Shown piece by piece: positions 43,609 through 53,699 of a DNA stretch of 64,000 bases. The notes under the pieces are model-generated. The model did not search any database, had not been told where the DNA came from, and saw only the letters and a program-made list of their open reading frames with translations. The stretch is from positions 248,001 through 312,000 of the forward strand of contig JADJPA010000001.1 in NCBI GenBank assembly GCA_016713505.1. The letters are read 5' to 3'. This DNA is from Candidatus Competibacteraceae bacterium. GTDB lineage: Bacteria > Pseudomonadota > Gammaproteobacteria > Competibacterales > Competibacteraceae. Both the position numbers and the translations under genes were made by a program. Within the stretch, counting starts at the first letter, position 1. Each line of letters opens with the position of its first letter.

Positions 43609-44838
43609 ATGACCTTATCCACCCCAAACGGCTTCAGCGCGCTGCGCCATCGAAATTTCGCCTGTTACCTCTCCGCCCGCTTGCTCGGCACCATCGCCGT
43701 ACAGATGCAAAACGTGGCGGTGGGCTGGCAGGTGTACGCCATCACCGGCAACGCGCTCGATCTGGGTTTCATCGGTCTGGCGCAGTTCGCGCCTTTTTTT
43801 CTCTTGGTGCTGGTAGCCGGTCAGGCCGCCGATCAGTTCAACCGCCGCGCCATCATCATGGTGTGTCATGCCGTCGAGCTGAGCTGCGCGCTGAGTCTGT
43901 TGCTGTTTACGTTGAGCGGTTATCGATCGCTGTGGCCGGTATTCGCGTCGCTGGTGCTGTTCGGTGCGGCCCGCGCGTTTCGGATGCCGACCAGCCAGGC
44001 GATTCTGATGAATCTGGTGCCGCTGCAAAATTTTGGCAACGCGGTGGCGATCAGTTCTTCCACCTTTCATGTCGCGGTGATCGTGGGGCCGACCGTGGGC
44101 GGTCTGCTGTATCTGTTCGGGCCAGCCGTGGTGTACGGCGCGGCGGCGCTGCTGTTTCTGCTGGCGTTGCTGCTGATGAGCCTGGCGCGCATCGCGCAAC
44201 CGGCGGTTCGGAAGGAAACCCCGAACTGGAACACCTTGCTGGAAGGCTTGCGCTTCGTGGGGTCGCGGCCGGTGGTGCTAGGCGCGATTTCGCTGGATCT
44301 GTTCGCCGTGTTGTTCGGCGGTGCGACGGCGCTGTTGCCGGCTTATGCCAGCGATATCCTCCAGGTCGGCCCGCAAGGTTTGGGTTTGCTGCGCACGGCG
44401 CCGGGCGTCGGGGCAGCGGTGATTTCCATCCTGTTGGCCTTCAAGCCGATGTCGAGCCGGGTCGGCTATTGGATGTTCGGCGGTGTTGGCCTGTTCGGCG
44501 TGGCCACCATCGTGTTCGGGCTGTCGGAACGCTTCTGGCTGTCGCTGCTGGCGCTGTTCGTGCTCGGCGCCAGCGACATGATCAGCGTCTACGTCCGCCA
44601 TTTGCTGGTGCAACTGGAAACGCCGGATGCGATTCGGGGCCGGGTCAGCGCGGTCAACGCGGTGTTCATCGGCGCCTCCAACGAATTGGGGGAATTCGAA
44701 TCGGGGGTGACCGCCGCCTGGTTCGGTCTGGTGCCGGCCGTCGTGTTGGGTGGAGTTGCGACGCTGGTGGTGACCGCCGCGTGGATGTGGCGCTTCCCGG
44801 CACTGCGGCGAACGGATCGCTTTCCGGGAAGCGTTTGA
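43609..44838 (+). CDS. MFS transporter
   Basis: 409 aa from the ATG at 43609 (a GTG one codon earlier is possible). About twelve transmembrane segments with the cytoplasmic loop 2-3 motif GQAADQFNRRAIIM. The opening FSALRHRNFACYLSARLLGT and the GPTVGGLLYLFGPAVVYGAA region resemble the EntS/DHA3-like exporter group. Substrate cannot be predicted. It ends just before a convergent lipoprotein gene. Confidence 0.88.
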   Translation: MTLSTPNGFSALRHRNFACYLSARLLGTIAVQMQNVAVGWQVYAITGNALDLGFIGLAQFAPFFLLVLVAGQAADQFNRRAIIMVCHAVELSCALSLLLFTLSGYRSLWPVFASLVLFGAARAFRMPTSQAILMNLVPLQNFGNAVAISSSTFHVAVIVGPTVGGLLYLFGPAVVYGAAALLFLLALLLMSLARIAQPAVRKETPNWNTLLEGLRFVGSRPVVLGAISLDLFAVLFGGATALLPAYASDILQVGPQGLGLLRTAPGVGAAVISILLAFKPMSSRVGYWMFGGVGLFGVATIVFGLSERFWLSLLALFVLGASDMISVYVRHLLVQLETPDAIRGRVSAVNAVFIGASNELGEFESGVTAAWFGLVPAVVLGGVATLVVTAAWMWRFPALRRTDRFPGSV

Positions 44839-44896
44839 AGGGTTAGCGAGAGGATGCCCTCTCCGACGGACGAGCGCGGGATTTGCCGTCAGCCGC

Positions 44897-45475
44897 TTAG
44901 CGTCTTCTTTTCCGGTGTAGCTGCACCGGCTCCACGGAAGTGGCCAAGGCCTGGACGTAACTGGCCCTCAAGAGATCTCCGACCTTGAGCGTGCTGATAT
45001 CGATATCGTCGGGAACTTTCATCGTCACCGCGTCTTGCGTGCTTTGCAGCGTGATGCGGCGGTTTTTTTGATCCACGGCAGTGACCTTGCCGATGATCTC
45101 GGCATCGCCGCGCATCATGCTCGCTGGTTTCTGGCCCGGTAGACCGCTCGCCGCCGGTTTTTCGAGCTTGACCGCCAACGCCTCGTAATACGTCAGCTCC
45201 ACCGGAGTACCAGCCTTGATTTGCGCTAGGTTGCGGACTTCCGCATCGACTTTAATGGTGCGAAGTTTGTCGCCCTGGCCCTTCAATACGAGTTCCCGCC
45301 TTTCAAGATCGAGCGCTTGCACGAAACCCGTACCCGTTTTCTTATCACGGAGTTCCGGTTGCGCGTAGGCCGGCGTCGCGATGGTTTGGGTCCGTTGTTG
45401 GGAGGGCGCCATCGCGCAACCGCTCGCCAGCATGACGCCCAACACGCCCAAAGCCGCAAAGAAAGGTTTTTTCAT
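44897..45475 (-). CDS. Unknown lipoprotein
   Basis: 192 aa from the ATG at 45475. The signal peptide ends in lipobox MLASGC, so it is a predicted lipoprotein. The mature protein has two similar beta-rich modules (FVQALDLERRELVLKGQGDK and IIGKVTAVDQKNRRITLQST), as in small OB-fold or DUF5666-like domains. It ends in an Arg-rich tail KRRR. I do not assign a function. The 139-bp upstream gap (45476-45614) has no clear promoter. Confidence 0.7.
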   Translation of the reverse strand: MKKPFFAALGVLGVMLASGCAMAPSQQRTQTIATPAYAQPELRDKKTGTGFVQALDLERRELVLKGQGDKLRTIKVDAEVRNLAQIKAGTPVELTYYEALAVKLEKPAASGLPGQKPASMMRGDAEIIGKVTAVDQKNRRITLQSTQDAVTMKVPDDIDISTLKVGDLLRASYVQALATSVEPVQLHRKRRR

Positions 45476-45614
45476 ATTGATCAATCCCAGGTTATTGGTT
45501 TGTATTGAAGAATCTCAGGATCAAGGACAGCTATTATCGCAGCGCGCTTTTTGCCAAATTGTAGGTTGGAGCGGCTCGATCATACGCTACGGCGACGGAG
45601 GTTTCAGCGTTTTT

Positions 45615-46139
45615 TCAAGGTATTATCTTTAGAACGAAGGCATAGCGTTCGGTGGTCGACCCATCGCCGTCCCAGAAGCGCCAGTATTTCAGCTTCAGGG
45701 TAACCTCGCCGGGTTGCTGGGTGATAAAAGTAAAGATTCGCCGGCCACGAGCACCGATGAAGCCATCGGCTGGTTCGTCATAGGCGGTTCCGTCCAGCGC
45801 CAGCAGACGCCGGTCGGTTTCGTCGATGGCCCAGGTGTAACCGGTGCTGGGGTTCTCCGGCAACATCACCTTGAGACGTTCGCCGATTCGCAACTCGGCG
45901 GTTCGGTTGTCGTCGGCGCGTTGCACCACCAACACGCCATTCTGGCGCGTGCCGGCCGGCGGAGCGGCAGGTTTGGTCTCCTTTTTGAGCGCGCAGCCCG
46001 CAACCAGCGAAGCGGCCAACAGCATCAGCAGGATGATGAACGCGGTAAAAGGGTGGGGCGAGAATCTAGGAATGGCGGGCATCGGTCGAACGGAGTCGGT
46101 GGCGGTGGTTGTGGAACGGGTCATCGAATCGCGCCACAT
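45615..46139 (-). CDS. Chagasin-like (I42) protease-inhibitor lipoprotein
   Basis: 174 aa. A short basic N-terminus precedes a hydrophobic helix ending in lipobox ASLVAGC (Cys near 49). The mature domain has chagasin/I42 family loops: PENPSTGYTWAIDETD (the NPTTGY loop), GARGRRIFTFITQQPGEVTL and YWRFWDGDG (in place of the R-P-W loop). Such proteins inhibit papain-like cysteine peptidases. Start choice is uncertain: 46139 has an AAGG just upstream, while ATGs five or 19 codons later are possible. Confidence 0.72.
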   Translation of the reverse strand: MWRDSMTRSTTTATDSVRPMPAIPRFSPHPFTAFIILLMLLAASLVAGCALKKETKPAAPPAGTRQNGVLVVQRADDNRTAELRIGERLKVMLPENPSTGYTWAIDETDRRLLALDGTAYDEPADGFIGARGRRIFTFITQQPGEVTLKLKYWRFWDGDGSTTERYAFVLKIIP

Positions 46140-46190
46140 ACTACCTTAGAACTCAGGTTTCCACGAAGCGTCCTAAATCGGGAGAGCGAG

Positions 46191-47759
46191 ATGCACCTAT
46201 CGGGTCTTGAGTATCGGGAATCGCTGCGGCGCTATCAGCCCACTGTTTTTGTGAGCGGCCGCCGGGTCGAATCGGTCGCCGATGAGCCGCTGTTGGCGCC
46301 CGGCATCGCGGGCGTGGCGGTCACCTACGATTTCGCGCTGCGCGAGGAATTGGCGCCCTGGCTGCGAGCGCCCGCCATCGGAGGCGGCACGGTGAACCGC
46401 ATGATCGCCATTCCGCGCGACACGCGGGATTTACTGGACAAACTGGAGGCGGTGCGGCTGGTTTGTCGGGAAACAGGTTGCGCCCAACGTTATCTGGGCG
46501 GCGACGGGCTGGCGGCGATCCAGCAAGCGACCCGGCAACTCGATGCCGAAACCGGCGGTGAGTATCACGCGCGGCTGCTGGAGTATCTGCGCCATGTCCA
46601 AGAGCACGATCTGACCCTCGGGTTGGCGATGACTGACGCCAAGGGCGACCGCTCGCTGCGGCCGCACGCCCAGCCGAATCAGGATGCTTACCTTCGGATC
46701 GTCGGGCGGGACGCCGAGGGAATCCGCATCTCTGGGGTCAAGGCCATCGTCACCGGCGCGCCTTACGTTCACGAATTGTTGGTGATGCCAGGTCGGGCCA
46801 TGACCGAAGCGGATCGGGATTTCGCGGTGTGCTGCGCCGTGCCGGTGGATGCGGCCGGGCTGACCATCATCGCCCGTCCCGCCGGTCGGCCCGGTGAGGC
46901 CGCCGCCAAGTTCAGCGCCAAGTACGGCCAATCGACCGGCGTTTGTCTGTTCGATCGGGTGTTGGTACCGTGGCAGCGGGTTTTCCTGGCCGGCGAATGG
47001 CAGCATTCGGAGCAGTTTACTTACTGCTACGCCACCCAGCACCGCCATACGTGCATCGGCGCGCGGGCCGGTTTCGGGGATTTATTGATCGGGGCCGGCG
47101 CGCTGATGATCGAAGCCAACGGTCTCGACCCAGAACGCGCCCCAGCGCTGCGCGAGTCGATGGTAGAGCTGATCAAACTGGTCGAAGGCTTCTACGCTTG
47201 CGGCGTGGCCGCGTCGGTGTACGCCGAAGTGGATGGGTCTGGCGTCGCGCTGCCCGAACCGGTGTTCGCCAACATCGGTAAGCTCCTGTTGGCGACCCAG
47301 ATTTACGACATGCATCGCCTGGCCCACCAGGTGTCGGGCGGCTTGGTGGTCGCGTTGCCGGGTCCTGATGAAGACCACAATCCGGCTACCGCCGGCCGCA
47401 TTTCGGAAGTGCTGACCGTCCGCTCCGACATTCCCTACGCGCGGCGGATCGAGGTGGCTCGCTTCATCGAAGACCTGACGGCTTCGTATCAGGGCGGCTG
47501 GTATTCGGTGATCAGCCTGCACGGCGGCGGTTCGCCGGAGGCGATGAAACGGGAGATTTACCGGCGCTATCCCATCGAGGAGCGGGTGGCGCTGGTGGAG
47601 CGGCTGCTCGACCGGGGCGTTCATCATGACGCTAGCGATCCTCGCTGGTTCGGCCGCCAGCCCGGACGCTGCTGCACCAGCGGCTGCCGGGGTTCGGAGC
47701 CGTTGCTGGCTGGGCCGGTAGAGGCGGGCAGCGCGGCGGTCCATGATGTTCGGTGCTGA
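46191..47759 (+). CDS. HpaB/4-hydroxybutyryl-CoA dehydratase-like flavoprotein
   Basis: 522 aa from the ATG at 46191 with GGGAGAG 5 bp upstream. It belongs to the 4-hydroxyphenylacetate 3-hydroxylase / 4-hydroxybutyryl-CoA dehydratase superfamily: GLEYRESLRRYQPTVFVSGR, LTLGLAMTDAKGDRSL, SGVKAIVTGAPYVHELLVMP and HRHTCIGARAGFGDLLIGAG. The middle resembles AbfD more than monooxygenases. As recalled for AbfD, Fe-S ligands are Cys99, Cys103, His292 and Cys299. Here the counterparts appear to be Cys97, Tyr101, His284 and Ala291, so a 4Fe-4S dehydratase is doubtful. The last 35 residues look unrelated to the family. It may be a flavin oxidoreductase of unknown substrate. Confidence 0.75.
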   Translation: MHLSGLEYRESLRRYQPTVFVSGRRVESVADEPLLAPGIAGVAVTYDFALREELAPWLRAPAIGGGTVNRMIAIPRDTRDLLDKLEAVRLVCRETGCAQRYLGGDGLAAIQQATRQLDAETGGEYHARLLEYLRHVQEHDLTLGLAMTDAKGDRSLRPHAQPNQDAYLRIVGRDAEGIRISGVKAIVTGAPYVHELLVMPGRAMTEADRDFAVCCAVPVDAAGLTIIARPAGRPGEAAAKFSAKYGQSTGVCLFDRVLVPWQRVFLAGEWQHSEQFTYCYATQHRHTCIGARAGFGDLLIGAGALMIEANGLDPERAPALRESMVELIKLVEGFYACGVAASVYAEVDGSGVALPEPVFANIGKLLLATQIYDMHRLAHQVSGGLVVALPGPDEDHNPATAGRISEVLTVRSDIPYARRIEVARFIEDLTASYQGGWYSVISLHGGGSPEAMKREIYRRYPIEERVALVERLLDRGVHHDASDPRWFGRQPGRCCTSGCRGSEPLLAGPVEAGSAAVHDVRC

Positions 47760-47853
47760 CGTTCCTCTGAGTAGGGCGCTGGAGCGGCGCTCCCAGTCAG
47801 CCCGCGGGCTGCGCTGAGAGCGCCGCTGTCGTTGCGGCATCAGCGGGTTTGGA

Positions 47854-49620
<1,767 letters not shown>

Positions 49621-49796
49621 GAAGCCTCCAGACGCTAATGGATTTCCACAGGATTGCTTGAAGTGCGCGCGTGCTTGAAGATGCTGCGGTCAAACGCGGA
49701 AAAAACCTAAATAACCTACACGCAAACGCGGCCGCTGTCCACGTTGACCGGCCGGGCCGCTCGCCGTTCGATAGCGCACCATTCGATATTATCTTT

Positions 49797-50726
49797 ATGA
49801 CTCTAAACGAATTACGCTACATCGTCGCCGTCGCCCGCGAGCGGCATTTCGGCCGCGCCGCCGAAGCCTGCCACATCAGCCAACCCACGCTGAGCGTGGC
49901 GGTGCGCAAGCTGGAAGATGAATTGGGGGTGACCCTGTTCGAACGCGCGCCCGGCGAGGTGACCGTCACCTTGGTCGGCCGGCGCATCGTCGAGCAAGCG
50001 CAACGGGTGCTGGAAGCCGCCGCCGCCGTCAAACAGCTCGCCAGTCAAGGGCAGGACGAGCTGACCGGCAGGTTGCGGCTGGGGGTGATCTACACCATCG
50101 GCCCTTATCTGCTGCCGCATCTGATTCCACGCTTGCGCCGCCGGGCACCCAACATGCCGTTGCAGATCGAAGAAAACTATACGGCGGTGCTGAACGAGCG
50201 GCTCAAAGACGGCGAGCTGGATGTCTTGATCCTGTCGTTGCCTTTCGACGAGCCGGGAGTGGCGACTCAATCGGTCTACGAAGAACCGTTCGTGGTGCTG
50301 GTGCCGACCGGCCATCCTTTGGAGCAGGCGGAGCAGATCGACGCAACGCTGCTGGCTCAACAGGATTTGTTGTTGCTGGGGCCCGGTCACTGTTTCCGGG
50401 ATCAGGTCTTGCGGTTTTGCCCGGAATGTAACCGGTTGGGCGTCGGTTCGGACAACATGCAGCGGACCTTGGAAGGCAGTTCGCTGGAGACCATTCGGCT
50501 GATGGTGGCGACCGGCATGGGGGTCACCGTCCTGCCTTACACCTCGGTCAGCGGTTATGCGCAAGTCAGCGATCTGCTCGGCGTGCGGCCGTTCGCGCCG
50601 CCGCCGCCGACGCGGGTCGTGGCGCTGGCCTGGCGCAAGAGCTTCCCGCGCCATCGCGTCATCGATCTGTTGGATGAGGCGATCCGAGCCTGTCCGCTGG
50701 GGGAGGCGGTCCGGTTGCTGGCGTAG
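49797..50726 (+). CDS. oxyR: Hydrogen-peroxide regulator OxyR
   Basis: 309 aa LysR-type regulator from the ATG at 49797. The winged helix is ARERHFGRAAEACHISQPTL at about 13-32. The redox cysteines fall at 199 and 208 (PGHCFRDQVLRFCPEC), identical in number to E. coli OxyR. The ribosome-binding site is weak and the 176-bp gap to icd must hold the promoter. Targets such as katG or ahpC are not in the window. Its 3' end overlaps trmO by 68 bp tail to tail. Confidence 0.95.
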   Translation: MTLNELRYIVAVARERHFGRAAEACHISQPTLSVAVRKLEDELGVTLFERAPGEVTVTLVGRRIVEQAQRVLEAAAAVKQLASQGQDELTGRLRLGVIYTIGPYLLPHLIPRLRRRAPNMPLQIEENYTAVLNERLKDGELDVLILSLPFDEPGVATQSVYEEPFVVLVPTGHPLEQAEQIDATLLAQQDLLLLGPGHCFRDQVLRFCPECNRLGVGSDNMQRTLEGSSLETIRLMVATGMGVTVLPYTSVSGYAQVSDLLGVRPFAPPPPTRVVALAWRKSFPRHRVIDLLDEAIRACPLGEAVRLLA

Positions 50727-51432
50727 GCGGCGGGGTGAGCGTCGGTGCGATCTCCGTCACATAAGCCATCGCGCCGCGCATTTCCCAGCGCACGTCGAAG
50801 TCCAACAGCTTCATGCCGTAAGGTCGGGGTGCGGGATCGATTCCCTCGTAGGCCGGTCGCGGGTCTTGACTCAGTAGTTGCGCGATCAGCTCTCTCAAAT
50901 CACCCTCCCGCCAAGTCGCACAGACCGCCAGCGCCGCCGGGCTGAACTCTACCGCCACTGCCGAGGGCGGCGCATCGCTCGCAAAACCGCCGGTCGCGGT
51001 CGGAATGCAATCGGCGTAGGGCACATAAGGTTTGAGGTCCAGCACCGGCGTGCCATCCAGTAGATCGATACCCGCCAGATGCAAGATGACGCTGCCCCGC
51101 TCGATGGTCACGCGCTCCAGCCGCACCGCCGACAGACCGAGGGGATTGGGTCGGAAGGTGGAACGAGTGGCGAAAACCCCCAAGCGCCGGTTGCCGCCCA
51201 GGCGCGGCGGTCGCACGGTCGGTTGCCAGCGCCCGGCCGGAATGCCGTGAAACACGAACACCAGCCAGACGTGGGAGAAACCTTCCAGGCCCCGCACCGC
51301 CGCCGGCTGGTTGTACGGCGGCAGCAGCTCCAGCGTCGCCCGCGCCGCTGGAGCCAGCCCCGGTTGGCGGGGTATGCCGAACTTCTGGCGAAAGCAGGAG
51401 CGGACGACGCCGATAGGAGCCAGATGAACCAT
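50659..51432 (-). CDS. trmO: tRNA m6t6A37 methyltransferase TrmO
   Basis: 257 aa. It N6-methylates t6A37 of tRNA Thr. Family features: LAPIGVVRSCFRQKFGIPRQ, FSHVWLVFVFHG, ATRSTFRPNPLGLSAVRLER and DLKPYVPYAD. A Pro/Thr-rich tail of about 25 residues extends past the usual end and lies antisense to the oxyR 3' end. It starts directly after the corA stop (TAGATG). Confidence 0.93.
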   Translation of the reverse strand: MVHLAPIGVVRSCFRQKFGIPRQPGLAPAARATLELLPPYNQPAAVRGLEGFSHVWLVFVFHGIPAGRWQPTVRPPRLGGNRRLGVFATRSTFRPNPLGLSAVRLERVTIERGSVILHLAGIDLLDGTPVLDLKPYVPYADCIPTATGGFASDAPPSAVAVEFSPAALAVCATWREGDLRELIAQLLSQDPRPAYEGIDPAPRPYGMKLLDFDVRWEMRGAMAYVTEIAPTLTPPPTPATGPPPPADRLGSPHPTDR

Positions 51433-52404
51433 CTACAGCCATCCTGATTTCTTCAGTTTCCAGTACAGCAGCAGGCAGGCGACGGTGACGCTGCCCATCA
51501 CCATGGGATAGCCGTACTGCCATTCCAGCTCGGGAAACCAGCCTTTGAAGTTCATGCCGTAAATGCTGAAGATCATGGTCGGCGCCGCCAGCAGCGCGCC
51601 CCAGCCGGCCAGTCGCTTGGTGGCGTCGTTCTGGCGGGCCCCGGCCAGCGACAAGCTGATTTGCAGGGCGAGCGCCAGCGTTTCGCGAGTGGCGTCTATG
51701 GTTTCGTTGATGCGCAGCGTGTGGTCGTAGACATCCCGAAAATAGGGGCGAATATCGTCGGAAATATAGTCGTTGAACACGTCGGTCAGCAGATAATTGC
51801 ACACTTCGACCAGCGGCGCGATGGCGCGGCGCAACCCGACCAGATCGCGTTTGAATTCGTACAAGCGGCTGATGTCGCCTTCATCGAAATCGCCCTTAAA
51901 GAACCGTTCCTCCAGGTCTTCCACCGCGTCTTCGATACCGCTGAGAATCGGGAAATACTGATCCACCACGAAATCGAGAATGGCGTATAGGGCGAAACCC
52001 GGCCCCTTGCGCAACAGGTTCGGAGCCTTTTCGCAGCGGGCGCGCACCGGCGCGTAAGCCAGCGAAGCCCCATGCCGTACCGTCACCAGATAGTGCGGGC
52101 CGACGAAGATGTGGGTTTCGCCGAAATCGAGCTTGTCCTCGGTGGCTTGCGCGGTACGCAATACGATGAACAAACAATCGCCGTACAGTTCCACCTTGGG
52201 CCGCTGGTGGGCGTGGTGGGCGTCCTCGGCGGCGAGTTCATGCAAGCCGAACAATTGCTGGACTCGCGTCATCAGGGCTTCGTCGGGTTCGAACAGCCCT
52301 AGCCAAACGAAGGTGTCCGGCTGCTGCCGGATCGCTGGAATCTCTTCCAGGGCGATGTTGTCGAGCTTGCGGCCAGCAATGTAGGCGGTGCAATTGACGA
52401 TCAT
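51433..52404 (-). CDS. corA: CorA-family divalent cation transporter
   Basis: 323 aa from the ATG at 52404; an upstream open extension is non-conserved. N-terminal cytoplasmic funnel domain (LGLFEPDEALMTRVQQLFGL, HELAAEDAHHAHQRPKVELY) and two C-terminal helices. The selectivity motif YGMNF is present at the end of TM1 (TMIFSIYGMNFKGW). Charged C-terminus KLKKSGWL. Substrate Mg2+, Co2+ or Zn2+. 10 bp after the MBL hydrolase gene and abutting trmO, so probably one operon. Confidence 0.94.
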   Translation of the reverse strand: MIVNCTAYIAGRKLDNIALEEIPAIRQQPDTFVWLGLFEPDEALMTRVQQLFGLHELAAEDAHHAHQRPKVELYGDCLFIVLRTAQATEDKLDFGETHIFVGPHYLVTVRHGASLAYAPVRARCEKAPNLLRKGPGFALYAILDFVVDQYFPILSGIEDAVEDLEERFFKGDFDEGDISRLYEFKRDLVGLRRAIAPLVEVCNYLLTDVFNDYISDDIRPYFRDVYDHTLRINETIDATRETLALALQISLSLAGARQNDATKRLAGWGALLAAPTMIFSIYGMNFKGWFPELEWQYGYPMVMGSVTVACLLLYWKLKKSGWL

Positions 52405-52414
52405 CGCCCTGGCC

Positions 52415-53116
52415 TCAATGCGGGCGGCGGTGCGGTCGCGGTTCCGGCCGGTACGGCTCCTCGCGGTCGTGCAGGTGCATCCGGTATTCGACGAAACGCG
52501 GGCAGTCGTCGAAATGCAGGAACGGGTTGCCATCGCTCTGGTCTAGCATGGTCGAGGTCGGGGTGATGCCGTAATTGTGGCCGGGCCGAATCACGGTGCC
52601 GCCCGGCAGGCGCTCGCCCAAGCGACGCAAGCTGTGATACATCTGTTCGGGATCGCCGCCGCGCAGATCGCAGCGCCCGCAACCGAACACGAACAAGGTA
52701 TCGCCGGTCAAGACCTGATCGTTCAGCCGATAACAGGCCGATCCTGGGGTGTGGCCGGGCGTGTGCAGGATTTCGATGGCGGTTTCGCCCAGCGCGATGC
52801 GATCGCCGCCTTCGTGCAGGGTCGGCAGGTCGAGATAGCGATTCCAAAACGCCGCCTCGGCCTTGAGCAGGTGCAGTTGAGCGTCGCTGTGCTCCAACAG
52901 AGCCTCGACCCCGTTGATATGATCGAAATGACTGTGAGTGAGTAAGATATCGGTAATTTTCAACCCCTGCCGTTCGGTCAGGGCGATAATGCTCGGCACG
53001 TCCCAAGCGGGATCGACTACCGCCGCGCGGTCGCTGGCGCGGTCGTGGATCACGTAGATAAAATTGTTCATCCGGCCCAGTTCCAGGGCGTGCAGGGTGT
53101 AAGGGGTAGTGGTCAT
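52415..53116 (-). CDS. MBL-fold metallo-hydrolase (glyoxalase II-like)
   Basis: 233 aa. Metal motif ILLTHSHFDHINGVEALLE at about 56-74, then TPGHTPGSACY, LTGDTLFVFGCGRCDLRGGD and a final His in RPGHNYG. The pattern fits the glyoxalase II / ETHE1-like branch but with THSHFDH instead of THHHxDH, so the thioester substrate is uncertain. A short His/Arg/Pro-rich tail ends the protein. First gene of the MBL-corA-trmO set. Confidence 0.87.
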   Translation of the reverse strand: MTTTPYTLHALELGRMNNFIYVIHDRASDRAAVVDPAWDVPSIIALTERQGLKITDILLTHSHFDHINGVEALLEHSDAQLHLLKAEAAFWNRYLDLPTLHEGGDRIALGETAIEILHTPGHTPGSACYRLNDQVLTGDTLFVFGCGRCDLRGGDPEQMYHSLRRLGERLPGGTVIRPGHNYGITPTSTMLDQSDGNPFLHFDDCPRFVEYRMHLHDREEPYRPEPRPHRRPH

Positions 53117-53242
53117 GATGGGTGCTCCCGGTTACAGGCAACGTGGCGGCGGGGGTTGGTCGGCGGGATCTGGAGTACGGTCGATTTTGGGCGGGCTGGT
53201 TGGCGCCCGCGGCCGGTTATCAGCTATGCGGAGAGGTTGCGC

Positions 53243-53620
53243 GTGCGCTTCAATCTTGAAATAGATGCCCACCATCACTTTATCAAAAGCTATGGTCCGG
53301 GTTGGGTCAAGATCAACGAAACGGAAATCCGACACAGCGTGGTCGTCACGGCGGAGCAATTGATCGCCGATTGGCCGCCCCAGACCTTCGCTGACTTGGA
53401 GGAGGCCCACTTCGCGGCCGTCGCGCGGTTGGAGCCCGAAATCGTGATCGTGGGGACCGGCGCGCGCCAGCACTTTCCGCCGCCGCCGCAGCTGCGGCCG
53501 TTGTTGGCTCGGGGTATCGGCGTGGAAATCATGGATACGGCGGCGGCTTGTCGGACCTATAACGTCATCATGCTGGAAGGCCGCCGGATAGCGGCGGCCT
53601 TGTTGATGATCGAGCAGTGA
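53243..53620 (+). CDS. Mth938-like (DUF498) protein
   Basis: 125 aa from a GTG at 53243 with GAGAGG 6 bp upstream. The family is related to mitochondrial NDUFAF3 and has an unknown biochemical role in bacteria. Key stretches: FIKSYGPGWVKINETEIRHS, IVIVGTGARQHFPPPPQLRP and VEIMDTAAACRTYNVIMLEG. Convergent with rpoS across about 80 bp that shows no clear terminator. Confidence 0.9.
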   Translation: MRFNLEIDAHHHFIKSYGPGWVKINETEIRHSVVVTAEQLIADWPPQTFADLEEAHFAAVARLEPEIVIVGTGARQHFPPPPQLRPLLARGIGVEIMDTAAACRTYNVIMLEGRRIAAALLMIEQ

Positions 53621-53699
53621 TCCCCGCGCTCCAAAGTTGGGGGCGGCTCGCCCGATCGTGGCGGGTCGAGCCGGCGAGAGCGGCGGCGTCAAGCCGCCG

